From contig NC_135356.1 in the NCBI RefSeq assembly GCF_051622035.1, positions 14,742,079-14,806,078 on the forward strand: a stretch of DNA of 64,000 nucleotides, read 5' to 3'. This document shows, one piece after another, positions 9,901 to 38,571 of this stretch (position 1 is its first letter; every line of letters starts with the position of its first letter). This stretch comes from Arctopsyche grandis (taxonomy: Eukaryota; Arthropoda; Insecta; Trichoptera; Hydropsychidae). The position numbers were made by a program, and so were the translations under genes. The notes beneath the pieces were generated by a model that did no database searches, was not told the DNA's origin, and was given only the letters and a program-made list of their open reading frames with translations.

Positions 9901-12900
9901 CTGAAAATGAAAAAATGAATTGGTTTCGACGAGAAATGACAGCCCTCTTCAGTAATTCCACGCCTGAATCCCAAGAGACTGGTTTAAAAATATATCTAGT
10001 ATCAATTGCCTCTACATCAAATCAGCACAATATGAAAACAATGTTTTCATTTTTGGAAGAGCTCGTCAATTCTAATATATTACCAGCCAGGTGATTTTAT
10101 GTACCCATATTATATAATTTTGCAGCGTATTGTATTATATTTCGTTTCTACAGTGATTATTTATGTAGCGCACACTTTTCTTTTGATAAATTTAATTTTC
10201 AATTGTAGAAATATTTCCATTATTGTATAATGCGAATAATTTATAACTAATATAATAATTTATAACTAATATAGTATGTCGGATTGCGTTTTATATTATT
10301 AAAAAATTTAAAATGTGTATGTTTCATTTTAATAAATTTTTGATGAATCCATCTTTAGATTGGTATGCGATGCAATTTTATCGAGCGAGAAGTTAGTGTT
10401 GGAAGATCAGCACTTTTGGGTCGGCTCGTTTAATTTAATCAGGCAAATAATCGGTGGTGTTGATTATAAAGGAGTCAGAGAAATAATGAAGGTAACTAAT
10501 AATTCCAAAACAGTTTTAGATGCCCGAATGAAATTATAGTTACGTGTATAATTTATTTTTAGGGATGCCGAGAAAAGGCGCAAACAATTCCGGTCAGATT
10601 GCATTCAGGAATTCTTCCACAAATGAAAGCGTTAAAAAATGTAATCGAATATATATTCGATCGTAACGCCTCTCTGTTACCCGGCTACTTCATCGTAACG
10701 GAAATTCAAAAAGCGTATCCAGACAATATCAATTGGCCTCATTGGGTAGTTACTTTGATTTCACTATAAATGTACAATTGTAAATGTGAAATAATATTTT
10801 CGTTTCGTCAACAGCAACTTGCCGAGCTTTTGTCGAGCTTCGTAGAAAGCTTCAGGTCGTGCGCACAAATGGTATCCATCATCGGTCATTCGCAAATGTC
10901 ACCGGTGGTTGAACATTCCGCCTACGCCGATCATTTGATCAATCCGTGGCGGCTCGATCCTGTCTCGTTGAAATTTTCCTTGAAGGGAAACCTGCCGTAC
11001 GACGAAGACTTGCTCAAACCACAGACCAACCTCCTGCGTCACGTTTTAGAGCAACCTTATTCGAGAGATATGGTGTCGTCTATGTTGGGTTTGCAGAAAC
11101 AGCACAAGCAACGATGTGTCGCCCTCGAGAATCAGATAGTGGAGCTTGTCATATTGGCCATGGAAAGATACGAACAAGAAACTGAAGTGGACGAAGGATC
11201 CTCCACCCACTATTTGTGGTTGCACTTGTCGTCTCAACTCATCTATTTTGTCCTTTTTCAATTTGCCTGTTTTCAAAACATCGTAATTGCGCTGCACGAC
11301 AAATTAGTCGGCAGGGATCTGAGAAAAGGCAGAGACCATCTCATGTGGATTCTGTTACAATTCATATCGGGCAGCATTCAAAAGAATCCACTTTCAAACT
11401 TCTTGCCGGTCTTGAAACTCTACGACTTGTTGTACACCGAAAAGGAACCATTGCCGGTGCCCGACTTCAGCCGTGCTCAGTGCACTCATCAGATGGCCAT
11501 TACTTGCATATGGATACACTTATTGAAAAAAGCACGATCCGAGCATACTAATATGTATCGACCAATTCCTCACACACTCAAATTGCACTACGAGTAAGTA
11601 CTATAATCAATTCACATTCTATTCAAGACAATGTCGAATTTCAACTACGAATTATACACAGTTACCGAAATCAAATTGAGTATACCATTTTTTTGTTGTT
11701 GTTGTTGTCGTTGTAGGTTTTTACAACATTTAGTGATGCCGAACAATAACACGTCGCTGTGTATGGGATCAGATTTCAGGATAGCGCTACTTTGCAACGC
11801 GTACTCGACCAATCAGGAATATTTCACCAAACCGATGGCCGCTTTGGTCGATACAATCCTGGGCTGTCCCAAATCAATGTCGAACGCCAGCAACGCCACC
11901 AACCTGCCGACAGTTCCACTCTCCATGTGCATATTGGACAGTCTGACGGTGCATTCGAAAATGTCGCTGATCCACGCCATTGTATCGCACGTTGCCAAAC
12001 TCGCCCAAAACAAATCGAACATAGCGAACAACTGCAATATGGCGCCGGCCCTCGTCGAAACATACAGCAGACTATTGGTGTACACCGAGATCGAATCACT
12101 CGGTATTAAAGGGTTTATTAGTAAGTTCACGCCAACTCCGGCATATCTACATATGTATGTATGTAAATTTGACCTCAGTGAATTGCATTTTTATCACATT
12201 ACTAGTAATACGTGGTAACACTGATTGATGTGTATACATTCATGCTATCGCTTTTTTTTATTTATTTAAATTTTATCATCGACTGAATCACATATTTGTT
12301 TACAATATACAGTTATATTGTGTATGCTAGATTCTGTTTGCATATTTGCAGTGGATCGCCACATTATCTGGTGATTTGATCTTCAAATCTATCAAATCTA
12401 AAGATATATAATACATAGATGCGCCCTTACAGACATTTTTGGTCGGAGTTGTTGTCGCCATTAACTGAGAGGGGTGCGGGGGGTTTAACTAGCGGGGAAG
12501 TGGTGAAAAAAAAAGGAAGGACGCAGCGGTCGGCAGTGGTCAGCAACCAATTTTTGTACAGTTTATGTATATGTACATGCACTGAAGATTTATTTTATTT
12601 ATAACTTTATTTTATTGAACATTCCGCGTGACAGTAAACCAAACTAATAAAGCCATATTAAGAAAAAAATATTTAGCTATACACACTATATTAAACTACA
12701 AATGTATGTCACTATAATAAAACCATCATTAAATATTACAATATTTAAACATTAGTAACTTCCACAAGCATGCGTTTAATAACACCTGTGGCAGAGGTTG
12801 TCGACCGCTGTTGCATACGACATAGCCAATGTCGGGAATAAGGTTTGGCTATGTCGTATAACCTTAGTTCTTAGAAGCTAACTAGCTACTGAGAGAAAGT

Positions 12901-15900
12901 GTGCATGGGCTATGTATTTTGCATGCGCCAACAGGGAGACCGGCATAAAGCGTGAGAGCGTATCTATGTATTATACATCTATGGTTGAAACTTATTTACA
13001 TCATTTTATTTGGGTTTCAATATAATTCCGACTCCTTTTTTTATTATTTTCTTTAATTAATAGTATTATTTTTTTGATTTTTGAATGCTTTTTATTATTA
13101 CTAAATTATGTTCACAATACATATTATATCTATTTTAATAGCTACTGATCTACTGATCATTTTCTATTTTACAATTTTAAATTAATTTTGTTAGTAATCA
13201 TAGTATTATATTATTATAATGTTAATATGTACAGCGTAATAGGAAAAAGAGCTCAAAAACCTATTTACAATTCTTATAAATGCTCATAATAAATCTAATA
13301 CATAATATTAATTAAAGACTCTCTAAAGTCGATGACCTAAAGCAGATTGTGTTTAGGTAATCTGTGTTTATACCTGAAGGGTATAGACATTTTGTTTAAT
13401 AGTATTATAGTATTTGTCAACTAGTAGAATTTTATAAATAAATAAATAAATTCACCAATAGATTGAAATGTAATAATTTATTAAATGACTAGTGTTTTTA
13501 CCCGGCTTCGCTCGGTATTTCTAATAGCGACTCCTCATCCCTGATATAATCTGAATATACATAATATATAATTTTTTCAGGTCAACTATTGCCTACGGTA
13601 TTTAAATCACACGCTTGTGGTATTCTTTATACATTGCTGGATATGTTCTCGTATCGAATGCATCACATTCAAGCCAATTACAGAGGGCAGCTTCTATCGC
13701 ACCTGCATTCTTTGGCAACTGTTCCACAAACAAATCAAACGCAACTACACCTATGGTACGGTATCTTTACTATGCATGCATACATACTCGATTTCCGTAT
13801 GTGTATTAATGCGTTTTATATAGTTTAGAAAGTACGGCTTTGAGACTCATCACCGGATTGGGTAGCGGAGAAGTGCAACCTCAATTGTCACGGTCATTTT
13901 CAGAGCCGAAATCTCTCGTTTCGGTCGAAAGCGAAGAATTGAACCGAGTCCTCGTCCTGACATTGGCCAGAGCCATCCACGTTACAGGTATCTTCGTTAA
14001 TCTAATGTTGTGTACATGTATGATTTACAACGAGTGTTATGTTTCAATCGTCTAATAATTTCATTTTTAGGTGGAGATGGAGCCTGGTGTAAAGATCTTC
14101 TCAGTGCTATAATGCAAAGTACTCCACATTTGTGGTCACAGCACACGATACAATGCTTTCCGACTGTATTAGTGGACTTTTTCGCTCAAGTAGCTGCTTT
14201 TACTGCCTGTTGTATAGTATATATTGTTTTATGAATTGTAATAAAATTCGCGTTTTAGAACCCAGTGCCGAAAGAAAACAAGCAACTGTTGAAAAAGTCC
14301 GTCGACGAGGAATACAGAAAATGGACGTCCATGACAAACGAGAATGACATTATTTCGCACTTCTCCGAACCGGGCACTCCGCTGTTCTTATGCTTGATTT
14401 GGAAGATGATATTCGATTTCGATCGAATAAATCCGATTGCGTACAAGTGAGTCGATCGGTTGTGATGATAGACGATGCAGATTAGTTCAACCGTAGTCGT
14501 TGTGTATTAATTGAATTTCGAATTGTTCAAATGTAGGATATTGGAACGCATTGGTGCGCGTGCTTTGTCAGCTCATTTACGGAAGTTTTGCGATTATGTG
14601 GTGTTCGAAGTGACCAATCCTGCTGGCGGCCCGCACATTCACAAGTGCGTCGACGCAATCAACGACATCATCTGGAAGTACAACATCATAACGATAGACA
14701 GATTAGTCTTGTGTTTGGTACGTTTTATATCATCATCGCCATCTACAGCCATTCGCCATTCACTGCTGGATAAAGGTCTCTCCAACACGCTTCTAATCGT
14801 CTCTGTTTTGCGAAACTCTCATACTCCACACAGTTTTCTAATTTCGTCTACGCATCTTCCCTGCGGTCTTACTTGTACCCTTTTGCAGTCTCTCGGGTAC
14901 CATTCTAGCATTTTTTTTTGTCCACCTTTCGTCCATTCTTTTAGCTACGTGGCAAGCCAATTTCCATTTCAAACACTATATCCACAACCCTTGTCTTACT
15001 TCTCATCCACGTATTCCGTTTCCTGTCTTTCCTGGTTATGCCAAGCATACAACGTTTCATACTTCTTTGAGTGCATTGGACTCTGTGTAGCAACTTGGCG
15101 TTCAATTTCCAAGTTTCACATTCATACGTCACCACTGGCAAAACACATTGATCGAAGATCGTTTTCTTCAGGCAAAGTGGCATTCTCGATTTAAAAACTA
15201 CATTCATTCGTCAAAATGCACTCCGTCTTAATTTCATACGTCTTTATCTTTATTTATTCTTCTTTAATATATAGCACATGACAATTATGTGAACTAAATA
15301 TAAATAATTATTTACTACTACTATTTTAACATCTAATGAAATGCTATCAGGCATGCATTAACTATAACTATTGAACATTAGACGTATATATATATATATG
15401 TACATATATTTTTATTAAAAAATCAATTCTCTATTTAAATTAAATTTTTTACAGGCATTACGAGCTAATAGGGATAACAACGAATCTCAAGTATGTTTTT
15501 ATATCATACAATTATTGTTGTTGAAAGGCGGTGAAGTCCGAAGTAGAGCTCAAGAATTCGTCAAAGAAAACTCTCCAGAGCACTGGAAACAAAACAATTG
15601 GTCTCTTTCACATTATTTTGCATATATATTCAATCGATGGTTTACATGTTATTGGAATTAACGCTGTATTTACAATGTTTCAGGCATGAAAAACATTTAG
15701 CTTTTCAACGTAAATATCCTGAAAAATTTGCACCCGAAGAAGCGGGAGGTCCGTACGGTGGATCGTTGCCGGTCTATCTCAGCAACGTTTGCTTGCGATT
15801 TATTCCTGTGTTGGATATAGTCGTGCATCGTTACATAGAAATCCCACAGGCTAGTAAGAGTCTAGACTTGCTCTTGGATCATCTCGGCTGTCTGTACAAG

Positions 15901-16289
15901 TTTCACGGTAATTTGACATTGACATTACACCGCCAACATTTTTTTAAGTTTACATTTTATATATTATGCGATTAAAAATTTTAGATCGACCCGTGACCTA
16001 TCTGTACAACACCCTGCATTACTACGAGCGGAAGCTGAGAGAGCGTCCGCAACTGAAACGGACGCTCGTCAGCGCCGTGTTGGGATCGTTAAAAGACGTA
16101 CGGACGAACGGATGGGGCGTATCTGAAACTTTCCAAAATTATTTGAACAAAAGCGATCAAGATGCTACTAATTGGCTACCGGAACTCAATTACTACATGA
16201 CATTATTTAAACGAATGGTTGATAGTAAGTGTTGTGTAGACTTTACTTTTCAGGAATTTTAGTTCTAGATATTTTTTTAAGCCTTATCG

Positions 16290-16381
<92 letters not shown>

Positions 16382-17716
16382 CTATCATTATAAGAATTAG
16401 GCGTTGGCTTAGTGCTCGTTAAATAACAGTAGACTTCTCCAACAACAAAACATGATTGACAATAGTGAACTATTTTTTGTGCATAAAGCATAAAGCTGTA
16501 CTTATTAATTCATTATAAACCGCTCGAATTTTCCGAAAACTCCATGAGAGTCTGTATGCAAAGTTTCAAAACGATCGGAAGAATGTATCCAAACCAAAAT
16601 GTTGTCAGACGAAAGAGCGAAGTGAAATGTATATAGAAGAGGCTTGTAAAAATAGTGGGTTTTGCGAATCTAACATCACTCTATCAATTAAATTGAAAAT
16701 TGGAATACAGCCTCTTTGTAGGTGTAAAATAAAAAATAAATAAACAAATATTTGTTATTTTGCTTTGTAGCAATGGCGGGCAGAACACACTTCCCAAATA
16801 CGGATTGGCGGTTTAATGAGTTTCCAAACCCGTCAGCACATATGTTGTACGTCACGTGTGTGGAACTGATGGCACTGCCTCTGGTGCCGTCCATAGTCGG
16901 AAACAATTTACTTGACGTCGTGTGCAAAGGCTTCATAGTGATACCGTCCAATCAGCTGCAGTCGTGGATCAACAGTGTCGGTCTGGTGATGGCCGCCCTG
17001 CCCGACTCCTACTGGTCTGTGCTGCACGAACGCATCACGGAAGTAATCTCGTGCCCTCAGATGCTCGATTGGAAGTACGGCAATACGCCATTCCAACTTT
17101 TCAACCTGGGACTCTGCCGAGAGTCTCTGTTGGAGAACAAGTTCAGCTACACGCTGGGTCTCGCCCATTCCATGTGGTATCACGCTGGACTCGGACAAAT
17201 TTCACAAATACCACAGTTAGTATTAAAAATGTAAAGAAAAAAGTTCTTCGCATTCAATTTTGTATACTAATGAAGTTTTTTATATTGTTTTTAGATTCAT
17301 CAAAGAAAAATTACTGCCCGTAATAAGAACTGAGATACAATTTCTTTTTTTGTGTCATTTGGTCGGGCCATTTTTACAGCGATTTAATTCAGATCTCCCA
17401 CGTGCTGTAATAGAGATCACTATTATTCTATACGAACTGTTGGAGCAAATAGACAAAGCCCAACAGCAACTAAACTACATAGATCCTATTTGCGATCTAT
17501 TGTAAGTATCGTTGTCCTCGTCCGCTAGTTCGTTTCATCGCACCGAGTCATAGTAAGAGTGTTGTGATTTGTTTCAGATACCACATCAAGTATATGTTTG
17601 TCGGCGATGCGATGAAGAGCGATGTGGAAGGCATAATAAGGAAACTTCGACCTGCTTTACAACTTAGACTGAGATTCATTGTGCACTTAAACGTAGAACA
17701 AATAAATACCTCATAA
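6921..17716 (+). CDS. MED23: Mediator complex subunit 23, 17 coding exons, 1337 aa
   Basis: Encodes the nuclear Mediator subunit that links activators (in animals including Elk-1/MAPK targets) to RNA polymerase II. Exons: 6921-6962, 9846-10090, 10359-10491, 10563-10745, 10815-11593, 11717-12120, 13581-13755, 13824-13987, 14071-14189, 14259-14446, 14537-14717, 15455-15600, 15684-15907, 15985-16224, 16771-17215, 17295-17501, 17578-17716. All junctions are GT/AG and phases close to 4014 nt. Conserved blocks against the vertebrate protein include IIGGVDYKGVR, LEQPYSRDMV, GRDHLMWxLLQFISGSIQKN, SLGIKGFIS, FVKENSPEHW, DRPVTYLYNTLHYYE, DWRFNEFPNP and HLVGPFLQRF. Exon 1 (MAESQVVAVMADVL) is short; it is supported by a CACCATGG start, an in-phase donor and the continuation RVEAIEEAF. 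Exon 8 uses the acceptor at 13823 rather than the nearer AG, because only that restores HLCLESTALRLIT. Length matches the family. Confidence 0.95.
7451..7946 (+). mobile_element. TTAA-flanked MITE, copy 2
   Basis: Bounded by TTAA at 7451-7454 and 7943-7946, with ends CCGTTTGCCCGCGG and CCGCGGGCAAAGGG. It lies in MED23 intron 1 and is flanked by two copies of a roughly 110-120-bp host sequence (7330-7450 and 7945-8052). Confidence 0.85.
8040..8880. mobile_element. pair of inverted RTE-like LINE fragments
   Basis: On + (8040-8460) frames give FKYLGTWLNEEMDPDEDL, RIEMARTT and ISRIEAFEMWVYRRMLKIPW; on - (about 8880-8540) they give FKYLGTRLNEEIDLDEDL and related pieces. These are the conserved C-terminal blocks of RTE-like reverse transcriptases. 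Stops and frameshifts interrupt both. They are the core of the larger inverted duplication. Confidence 0.75.
12408..12980. mobile_element. probable MITE in MED23 intron 6
   Basis: The outer ends ATAATACATAGATGCGC and GCGTATCTATGTATTATAC are inverted repeats. Inside, a 14-16-bp hairpin (TACGACATAGCC / GGCTATGTCGTA) lies at about 12817-12858. There is no coding capacity. Boundaries are approximate and no clear target duplication was found. Confidence 0.5.
13060..13310 (+). repeat. dispersed repeat, inverted copy at 62285-62520
   Basis: About 250 bp matches the reverse complement of 62285-62520, including CTACTGATCTACTGATCATT and AAAGAGCTCAAAAACCTA. It lies in MED23 intron 6. Nearby, at 13498-13518, is a short ACCCGGCTTCGCTCGGTATT motif, seen again in diverged form near 46968. 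The family may be Helitron-like but no ends are proven. Confidence 0.55.
14725..15207 (-). mobile_element. RTE-like LINE fragment, antisense in MED23 intron 11
   Basis: Reading on - gives CVLPVVTYECETWKLN, QRSMKRCMLGITRKDRKRNT and, after frameshifts, a PRECKK.Q.RPQGR / WMAVDGDDD-like tail. This is the same RTE family as 25495-25730, 47785-47995 and 60420-60850. It is defective. Confidence 0.8.
16292..16375. repeat. (TA)n microsatellite in MED23 intron 14
   Basis: About 42 TA units. The ORF across it on - is low-complexity. Confidence 0.95.
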
Positions 17717-17720
17717 TCTT

Positions 17721-17726
17721 AATAAA
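17721..17726 (+). terminator. candidate polyadenylation signal of MED23
   Basis: An AATAAA hexamer lies 5 nt after the MED23 stop codon. A second candidate lies at about 17890, so the 3' UTR may be longer than the first hexamer implies. Confidence 0.45.
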
Positions 17727-17739
17727 TATGTAGAAAAAA

Positions 17740-19200
17740 TAATAAGCATCCGTACCTAAATTGTAGTTGGTAGGCAATTAGTTACTTTTGAATTATGTGT
17801 ATTGTATATTTTACGTTAAATTTCAAGTGTGTCTGGTGAATTTTTAGATCCAGATGCATGATTTTTATTAATATCTTTACATGTGTCGCAATAAAAGTAT
17901 TCTATTGTTATGCTATTAATAAGATATGTGTTTATTTTAATGAAATTTTCATTGTCATCGTTTGTTTTTGATGAATTTTTTTTATATACACATTTTTTTT
18001 TGAAAAAATTTGCGTGTAATGAAATTTTCATTGTCATCTTTGTTTTTGATGTTTTTTTTTATATAAACATGTTTTTTTTGGAAAAAATTTGCGTGTAATG
18101 TAATTTATATTAAATTTAAATTGAATAATAACTAACAAGGAATAATGGCATATTTGATGACTGATAAATTCGTATCAAATATTAAAAACAAAGCAATTTA
18201 AATAATTGTTTCAAACTAAATATGAAACTGGATAATTATTGCATAAGTGAAGCTAAAAACTAGGTTTTGGATAAAAGATAGTTATATCATGAGTTGTTAA
18301 TAAAAACATGATAATGAACTTTATTATTATTCTAAGATTTTAATTGTAAGGAAAATATTGCAATAACTGATTGTATGTATTATTATTTGCTTGGTCTCAC
18401 TCAGGCGCAATTTTAAAAATCATTTTTTTTGTTACTATTTTTGGGATTGATATTTAGGCGTCTATGTATGCATGTGAAATTTTTTCGTGATCAACCAAAG
18501 AATACAAATTTTATAGTGAAAAAGTACACCAATTGGTTTTTCATGCATGAAACAGTGCAATCAGTTTAAATAGCTGCATATATGTATGTATGTGCATACA
18601 TATGGATATCGTAAGTAGTCAGTACATGAAAGAAACATATTATATATTTTTAATCGATCTGACATGTAATTAACTGACAGTCCATCCCATCTTCTATTTT
18701 ATATTATATATAAATTAATAACTGGGTAAACCACAATGTGAAACCAAACAAATACCATATTGTATAAAAGTTTTCGTTAATTGTATGAATTACATTTATA
18801 ATGTTGTATTTTTTACCTGATAAAATCGAACTATGAAATACTTTTTGTTCATGGATTAATTTATATTAAGTCAAAAAACTTACTATGTACTTACAATTTG
18901 TAGCACAGTCAACTATTAATATAATGCGCTATTTCTTTAAACGCGTTCAGAAATGAATACAATTTAGATGTATATTTTCTTTTTTTTTTTCCATTTTCTT
19001 ATACAAGGGATCTAGCTCATTTTAAGTAGAAGAGTTAACTATATTACATATATCAAAATCAAATGCCTTAAGTTTTTGAAAAACGAAAATCTTAATTTCA
19101 GCAGAATTAAGTGTATGTATGTGTCTTTTCTCATGATATGTATGTATGTATGTAAAAAATGTAAATTGGTTATTAAGCGGGAATAAAAGCATAAACAATA
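17740..19200. other. AT-rich convergent spacer between MED23 and MBTPS1
   Basis: No ORF is supported. At 17938-18102 a unit of about 82 bp, starting AATGAAATTTTCATTGTCAT and ending TTTGCGTGT, occurs twice in tandem with minor changes. The rest is poly-A/T-rich. Confidence 0.7.
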
Positions 19201-19230
19201 TATTAAATTTAATCATTTAATCCATCTCAT

Positions 19231-19236
19231 TTTATT
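19231..19236 (-). terminator. candidate polyadenylation signal of MBTPS1
   Basis: TTTATT on + reads AATAAA on -, about 350 nt past the MBTPS1 stop codon. It was chosen only by motif and position. Confidence 0.35.
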
Positions 19237-19585
19237 CAAAAAAAAAATCAGTATTCCGAAATTGTGGAATAAAATCACAAAATACATTAATACATTTACT
19301 CTGAATGATATAAATACTATATTTAATACACATATGATTGAAAATTAAATCTAAAAATGCGATCATATCACATGGATTTTTAAGAGATTGACCTTAATTC
19401 TAACTAACGATAATAAATACATTGGTACCATTTTTTGCGACTAGCGCGAAATTCATTTCATCCACTCCATACGATTTTGAATTTTAGTAAACATAGAGAT
19501 TGTATAACAGCAGATATGTGCAGTCGAATTTGCAACACCGAAACATTTTATGCAAATCTAGTATACGAAACATAACAAAAACACT

Positions 19586-36018
<16,433 letters not shown>

Positions 36019-37748
36019 AGCTTAAATTTAATCAATCTCCATTATCGTTTTGATTCCTCAACGACAAATCGAAGATCTACACGCACACGTCTGGCGACTA
36101 CCGAAATGTGCATCATGACAATTGCTGATCTGAAAACGAAATATAAATCCTTCGATTATTTTGCATATCCCAATTTTACTTCAAATACTATTGTTTGGTA
36201 TATAAAACAAATATGATAATAATTTCACAACATTTATAACTAACATTGGACATATGTAGATGTATCTAATGATACCAAGCCACATGAATCATCGTATATA
36301 TAATTTCGCTATTCTGTGAGTCTGTCTGTCTGAGATAACGCTCGCCATACTATAATAGTCGTTTCGATTCGACATACATATGTACGTCACAGCTAAACCA
36401 CTGCCAAAACGTATACAATGTAATAACAAAAGAAAATATTGCCAAATTAATCAAATGTTGTTTTCGTTTATCAGGAAAAAATGCACCAGCCGAAGGATTT
36501 TTTACTTTGATATATAATAATAAATATTTAGCGATAAAACTAAATTGAATGTTAAAACCTTAAGATGTTTGTTTGCTAATCACTTATTTTTTTAACCAGT
36601 CTTGTATAGAACCCAATTTAAACCAGGCTTGTGTAGAATTTTATAACATTCAAGAAAATGTATTCCTTTTTTTGGTAAATGTGCATCCATGGTTCTTTAA
36701 TCTTCGTTTTAAATAATTGAAGTATTTAGAAGTATGTTTTTGGCAAGAAATGTCCTGGTTTTGAATTTGGAAAAAATGGTCACCTTACAATATATAAAAG
36801 GTTTTGTGCAAGATAAAAGCAAACCTATGAAATGTAACTATCTCGGACAACATAGTGCTGTTTAAGTATCATTAAATTTTCGGTATTAACAAAAAATTAT
36901 ACAAAAAAATATTAACAAACTACTCATGTGAATTAAATTCATTAAGCACAAATACATACATATATCAAACGAAATTCGTAAGCAACCAAATACTTATGAA
37001 TTGAACTGTTATATTTGAGTCATATAAATCCAATTTTCTTCATTTGGAGAAATATTTCGCAAAACATTCACGAAACGTTTTGCGTTTAACAATATTTAAA
37101 AATACTAATAGTCTGTAATGTGTTTATTCTGCTTTTCCGAAATTCTGGACATATAGAATTAAAATAAGTGAAAATTTGTGAATTAAGTCAAACAGAAATA
37201 GTGTTTTTGGAAATGAAAATTGGACTTCCGCCACTTTTAAATACAACCGTTCAATTATTATATACAATGAAATTGCCATCATATGGAGATTATATCTCAT
37301 TGATGACTGGTAAACTACATGCATATTGGTTCAAATTTAAATCTACACATCTCAAATATAATGGAAAAAAGTCATTAAGTCATCTTGGCGAATATTTGTT
37401 TACATATTAGCTATAGTGTAAAATGCGTTTATGGTGATGACAAGTACGTAGGTGTCGCTCAAGAGAATGACAGAAGATTTAAGCATTTTAATGTTTCGAT
37501 GTTTGAGCTTTGTTCAACTTACATGTCGACTTAATTTGCGGGGTGGGACGGGGGCGCAGCCTCTCTCAGTAAGACTCCAACTAACGTCGATTCAACTGAG
37601 ACATACATGCGCACGCTAAACTTCAATACACGACTGTCTAAACTTCAGTGTTTACACACCAACTCAGTGCTTACACCAATTTGAACATTTCAAATCACCG
37701 AACCCAAAAGACATATATTTAATCTTCATTTCATTTTAATACAGTATT
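36019..37748. other. upstream region of MBTPS1; repeat-rich, no gene seen
   Basis: This should hold the MBTPS1 5' UTR and promoter, but no clear core element was found. A diverged repeat at 37025-37262 matches 47030-47262 (shared AACAATATTTAAAAATACT and TTTATTCTGCTTTT). Confidence 0.5.
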
Positions 37749-38571
37749 ATGTAATCACAGTAGTGTAATTAAAATTAAAAAAGCGTTCTTAATTATTTTA
37801 TCGATTTTTTCTTTTCAATTTTGCCTCTGAAAATATTAATGTTGACTATTAAAATAATAAATTTACAACAATTTATGGCAAAATAGAATATTTCTATCAT
37901 ATAGAAGTGAACAGGACCACCAATTCATTCACACAAAAATGTCAATCAATCTAATACGCAATTTGGGTTTGAAAAATGGTTCAGTGATTATTCCGCACAC
38001 AGCGATTTCACACACGTCACTAAAATTTCGCTCACCAAACATTTGGCACCCGAAAATTTCGGTTCGGTGATTACTGGTAACAAAGCACTGGTCACAAAGT
38101 CACTAAAATCTCTATAACGGAACATCTGGCAGCCGAAAAGTCCATCATACTAACGATAATTATCATGCTAACGAGAACTTGAGTGCCAAATATTGCGTAT
38201 TCGTGATTTTAATGGCAAAAACTGTCTCTGTGATCACCACAATGTGACTAATAATCCAATTACCGAAAATTTCATCCATCGACAGCTACCCACCCAAACT
38301 ATCATACTAACGAGAACTCGAGTGATAATATTCCGTATTCGTGATTTTCGTGGCGACGATTGTCGATCACAATGTGCGAAATAATCCGTTTGCCTCGAAA
38401 AATATGTAATCACAGTGATGTAATTAAAATTAAAAAAAGTGTTCTTAATTTTTTTTTTCATTATTTTCTCTATTTTTTCTTTTTAATTTTGTATATGAAA
38501 ATATTATTGTTGACTATTAAAATAATAAATTTACAAAAATTTATGGCAAAATAGAATATTTCTATCATATA
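37749..38571 (+). repeat. direct repeat units of a mosaic element
   Basis: The block starting GTAATCACAGTAGTGTAATT (37752) recurs at 38407 with the same ending, ATAGAATATTTCTATCATA. Copy one continues into GTGAACAGG at about 37916. Copy two is split at that point by the Tc1 element and resumes at 40157. Within 38040-38400 lies the GGTTCGGTGATTA-type MITE sequence also found at 57056 and 60112. Confidence 0.75.
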